This document shows positions 4,865 through 5,449 of a stretch of DNA of 5,449 nucleotides, piece after piece. Within the stretch, counting starts at the first letter, position 1. The number at the start of each line of letters is the position of its first letter. Position numbers and translations under genes: made by a program. The notes beneath the pieces are model-generated. The model ran no database searches. It was not told where the DNA came from and saw only the letters and a list, made by a program, of their open reading frames with translations. This DNA comes from Micavibrio aeruginosavorus (GTDB lineage Bacteria > Pseudomonadota > Alphaproteobacteria > Micavibrionales > Micavibrionaceae), in assembly GCA_003241285.1 (NCBI GenBank), contig QFOT01000147.1:1-5449 (forward strand). Reading direction: 5' to 3'.

Positions 4865-5449
4865 ATGGCATCAGATCACAATTCCATCCGCCCATGGCGC
4901 ATGATTACCCGCAGGGCTTCCCGTAAAATCTGGGTTGGCAACGTGCCTGTCGGCGGCGATTCTCCCATTACTGTTCAGTCGATGACTAATACGCTGACTC
5001 ATGATGTGGAGGCGACGATTGCGCAAGTGCGGGCTTTGGAAGTAGCAGGCGCGGATATCGTGCGTATCTCCTGCCCGGATGAAGAGTCATCAGCCGCGCT
5101 CAAACAAATCGTGCCGGAAGTGACCGTGCCGATCGTCGCCGATATCCATTTCCATTATAAGCGCGGTATCGAAGCGGCGCAGAACGGCGCGGCATGTCTT
5201 CGCATCAATCCGGGTAATATCGGCAGCGAAGCCAAGGTGAAGGAAGTCATCAAGGCCGCGAAAGACAATAATTGTTCGATGCGTATCGGCGTAAATGCCG
5301 GATCGCTGGAGCGTGACCTTTTAGAGAAATACGGAGAGCCATGTCCCGATGCGATGGTGGAGTCCGCGCAGCGCCACATCAAAATTCTCGAAGATCATGA
5401 TTTTTATAATTTCAAAATTTCCTGCAAAGCGTCAGACGTTTTCATGGCG
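4865..5449 (+). CDS. ispG: 4-hydroxy-3-methylbut-2-enyl diphosphate synthase, 3' part outside window
   Basis: IspG (GcpE) converts methylerythritol cyclodiphosphate to HMBPP in the non-mevalonate isoprenoid pathway, in the cytoplasm, using a 4Fe-4S cluster and reduced flavodoxin or ferredoxin. The 195 codons seen cover the N-terminal TIM barrel: SIRPWRMITRRASRKIWVGN (7-26), VPVGGDSPITVQSMTNTLTH (27-46), AGADIVRISCPDEES (61-75), VPIVADIHFHYKRGIEAA (87-104), ACLRINPGNIGSEAKV (109-124), MRIGVNAGSLERDLLEKYG (139-157), and NFKISCKASDVFMA at the edge. Family length is about 370-410, so the cluster-binding C-terminal domain with its cysteines is not visible. ATG 4865 is preferred because the conserved SIRPWR segment lies upstream of the next ATG (4901) and an in-frame TAA sits at 4844. 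There is no well-spaced ribosome site; AGGG nearly abuts the ATG. It is codirectional with lysC and rodZ across a 166-base gap. Confidence 0.97.
   Translation, partial: MASDHNSIRPWRMITRRASRKIWVGNVPVGGDSPITVQSMTNTLTHDVEATIAQVRALEVAGADIVRISCPDEESSAALKQIVPEVTVPIVADIHFHYKRGIEAAQNGAACLRINPGNIGSEAKVKEVIKAAKDNNCSMRIGVNAGSLERDLLEKYGEPCPDAMVESAQRHIKILEDHDFYNFKISCKASDVFMA

Overview
The window looks like a core-chromosome segment of an alphaproteobacterium of moderate GC content (estimated by eye at about 50%). The protein types, the closeness of EtfB to its mitochondrial counterpart, the HIG1-domain twin-membrane protein and the ubiG/lysC divergent pair all point that way. A Rhodospirillales- or Micavibrio-like lineage is possible, but the sequence alone does not settle it. 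No phage, transposase, toxin, defence or CRISPR gene is visible.

Layout. On the minus strand, reading from right to left, are ubiG (2572-1835), a 65-residue HIG1-family membrane protein (1817-1620), etfB (1610-843) and etfA (672 to the left edge, 3' end cut off). The first three genes are 17 and 9 bases apart and are probably one transcript. etfB and etfA are separated by 170 bases packed with CCCTCTCCC-type inverted repeats. On the plus strand are lysC (2648-3886), a RodZ-like membrane protein (3892-4698) five bases after it, then a 166-base gap holding a 97-base two-armed palindromic element, then the first 195 codons of ispG (4865 to the right edge). The 75-base gap 2573-2647 between ubiG and lysC must hold the starts of both divergent transcripts.

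How the genes fit together. The leftward group is respiratory: UbiG makes ubiquinone, the HIG1 protein belongs to a family tied to cytochrome oxidase and supercomplexes, and EtfAB passes electrons from acyl-CoA and related dehydrogenases, via ETF:ubiquinone oxidoreductase, into the ubiquinone pool. The rightward group serves the envelope: LysC starts the aspartate pathway (diaminopimelate, lysine, threonine, methionine), RodZ-like proteins link MreB to cell-wall synthesis, and IspG makes isoprenoid precursors for the undecaprenyl carrier and the quinone tail.

The coding genes are ordinary and intact apart from the two cut by the window edges. The unusual content is in the two intergenic repeat elements: one splits the normally tight etfB-etfA pair, and the other shows compensated stem changes between its two arms. 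I found no convincing new multigene system.
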